Made by a program: the position numbers and the translations under genes
Assembly (NCBI RefSeq): GCF_001280085.1
Contig: NZ_LGED01000200.1
Location: 124,001-188,000, forward strand
Length of the DNA stretch: 64,000 nucleotides
Reading direction: 5' to 3'
Origin: Saccharothrix sp. NRRL B-16348
GTDB taxonomy: Bacteria > Actinomycetota > Actinomycetes > Mycobacteriales > Pseudonocardiaceae
Shown here: positions 63,277 through 64,000 of the stretch, one piece after another
Numbering within the stretch: position 1 is the stretch's first letter
Layout: every line of letters begins with the position of its first letter
Notes under the pieces: generated by a model
What the model was told of the DNA's origin: nothing
Database searches by the model: none
Seen by the model: the letters and a program-made list of their open reading frames with translations, nothing else

Positions 63277-63717
63277 CGGTGCTCCATGATGGGAAGGTTG
63301 GATTTCGGCTGCCGGGCAACGAGAACCGCTGAGCTGCGACAGCCGGTATGCGGTACCCCCGTACGGTATACTGATGGCTGAATGGACGGCAACCTCGCGA
63401 GGTGAAGAGGAGTGGCGCCGGCGACGTGCCGCGCTGGAGGCCGTGCCCCACTTCCACCGCAGTGCGGCCGTCCCGCAGTCGATGGTGGTGCCGCTCCTTC
63501 GAATGGCCGCGCGATCGTTCGGTACAGCCGCGAGCGGTTCGCCGTGATGTGGCGAAGGAGGTCGCCGAGCGGCGTGATCGCCGTGCACCGACCGGTGTGG
63601 CCGGAAAGCGGGCAGGCGCGTGGCCGATTGCGATGTCGGCGTTCCAGGGTGCCCGGAGCGATCATCGTCGCTCCGGGCGTCACCTGTCGTTCGATGTCGT
63701 ACTGCTGCGGGGACTAC
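63277..63717. other. Intergenic region with palindrome and a small open frame
   Basis: About 440 bases. It holds an imperfect 26-27-bp palindrome at 63346-63372 (GTATGCGGTAC, CCCC, GTACGGTATAC), a plausible copper operator for copZ. On the plus strand a 57-codon frame from ATG 63374 (MAEWTATSRGEEEWRRRRAA) follows it; it lacks a good ribosome site and I do not support it as a gene. Confidence 0.4.
63651..63678 (-). terminator. Terminator downstream of the NlpC/P60 gene
   Basis: GCCCGGAGCGA (63651-63661) pairs perfectly with TCGCTCCGGGC (63668-63678) around a 6-base loop, 40 bases beyond the stop of the minus-strand hydrolase gene. Confidence 0.75.
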
Positions 63718-64000
63718 TCAGCCTTCGATGCGTCGGATGGTGTTGATGGGTCCGATCGAGTCGATGTCGGCGATCTTCACCGGGACGCCCTCTGTGGACG
63801 CGTGCACAGCACGGACACCGTCGACGGCCATGGCGACGTGGTGCTGGTCGGCGTAGTAGATGATCAGGTCGCCTGCCTTGACCTCACCTCGGGAGACTCG
63901 ACGTCCGATGCCCGCCTGGCCGTAAGTGGTGCGCGGGATCGAGACACCGGCGTGGCGGTAGGACTGCTGCATGAGGCTGGAGCAGTCCCACTGGTCCGGG
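63718..64000 (-). CDS. NlpC/P60 peptidoglycan hydrolase (C-terminal part, cut by window)
   Basis: Only the C-terminal domain lies in the window; the frame continues past 64000. The catalytic Cys is in PDQWDCSSLMQQSYRHAGVS, the His in ADQHHVAMAVDG, and RRVSRGEVKAGDLIIYY is the typical strand between them. NlpC/P60 enzymes are gamma-D-glutamyl-diaminopimelate endopeptidases acting in the cell wall. The N-terminal signal peptide and any coiled coil are out of view. Confidence 0.88.
   Translation of the reverse strand, partial: PDQWDCSSLMQQSYRHAGVSIPRTTYGQAGIGRRVSRGEVKAGDLIIYYADQHHVAMAVDGVRAVHASTEGVPVKIADIDSIGPINTIRRIEG

Noticed and set aside
63374-63547. A 57-codon plus-strand frame after the copper palindrome
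   Set aside because: No convincing ribosome site and no recognisable sequence; low support as a gene.

Overview
The window is high-GC actinobacterial DNA: GTG and TTG starts are frequent, neighbouring genes often overlap by 1-4 bases, and the cmk-plsC-der block, LLM/F420 enzymes, a CsoR regulator and an ArsR-type mercury regulator are all typical of the group. The mix of a core housekeeping block with long secondary-metabolism and resistance stretches suggests a Pseudonocardiaceae-like genome (Saccharothrix/Actinosynnema/Lentzea type). That assignment is inference from gene content, not a phylogenetic result.

Layout. 1-10.7 kb is ordinary chromosome: an MscS-like membrane protein, a cytoplasmic S8 protease with a small propeptide-like neighbour, a KefB/KhtT-type antiporter pair, a DUF1015 protein, cmk-plsC-der, and a NarL-type two-component system. 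A tRNA-Pro(GGG) at 10.85 kb is followed at once by a tyrosine integrase broken by two perfect tandem duplications (11 and 34 bp), a tRNA-like scrap, orphan small genes and a decayed IS transposase. This looks like the entry point of an accessory region. From 14.9 to 22.9 kb the theme is metal response: CadD-like transporter, small CxxC protein, merB, merA and an ArsR-type mercury regulator with two palindromic operators. Then comes a DUF169 gene and a compact operon of ArsR regulator, one-TM protein, peptidase-containing ABC exporter and a 39-residue double-glycine precursor with a three-cysteine core. 23.1-31 kb holds a pseudogene, an esterase-like serine hydrolase, a Gabija-type defence pair (GajA/GajB), an MFS exporter with a His-Gly N-terminus and a BlaI-type regulator.

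31.2-57.4 kb is the largest feature, an apparently undescribed aryl-thiazoline NRPS/PKS cluster. DAHP synthase, salicylate synthase and a salicyl-AMP ligase feed an ArCP-Cy-A(Cys)-MT-like-PCP synthetase, with a type II thioesterase downstream. There follows an unusual cassette: a NAT/transglutaminase-like Cys-His-Asp protein, a nucleoside-deoxyribosyltransferase-like protein and a second PurF-type amidophosphoribosyltransferase. Then come a METTL7-like methyltransferase, a fatty acyl-AMP ligase, an ACP-KS protein, an LLM oxidoreductase, an AT-DH-KR-ACP protein, a KS-AT(dead)-ACP-E-like(degenerate) protein and a second METTL7-like methyltransferase. A CTAC-N6-GTAG dyad recurs in pairs in three promoters of this cluster and looks like the site of a pathway regulator. 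An MMPL exporter, an FAD monooxygenase and two TetR regulators close it; one TetR gene and the MMPL gene share a paired operator with identical 17-bp spacing.

59.7-64 kb returns to copper and housekeeping genes: CsoR, a CDGSH iron-sulfur protein, a CopZ-like chaperone and a partial NlpC/P60 hydrolase cut by the window edge. No CRISPR array, rRNA or replication origin was seen.
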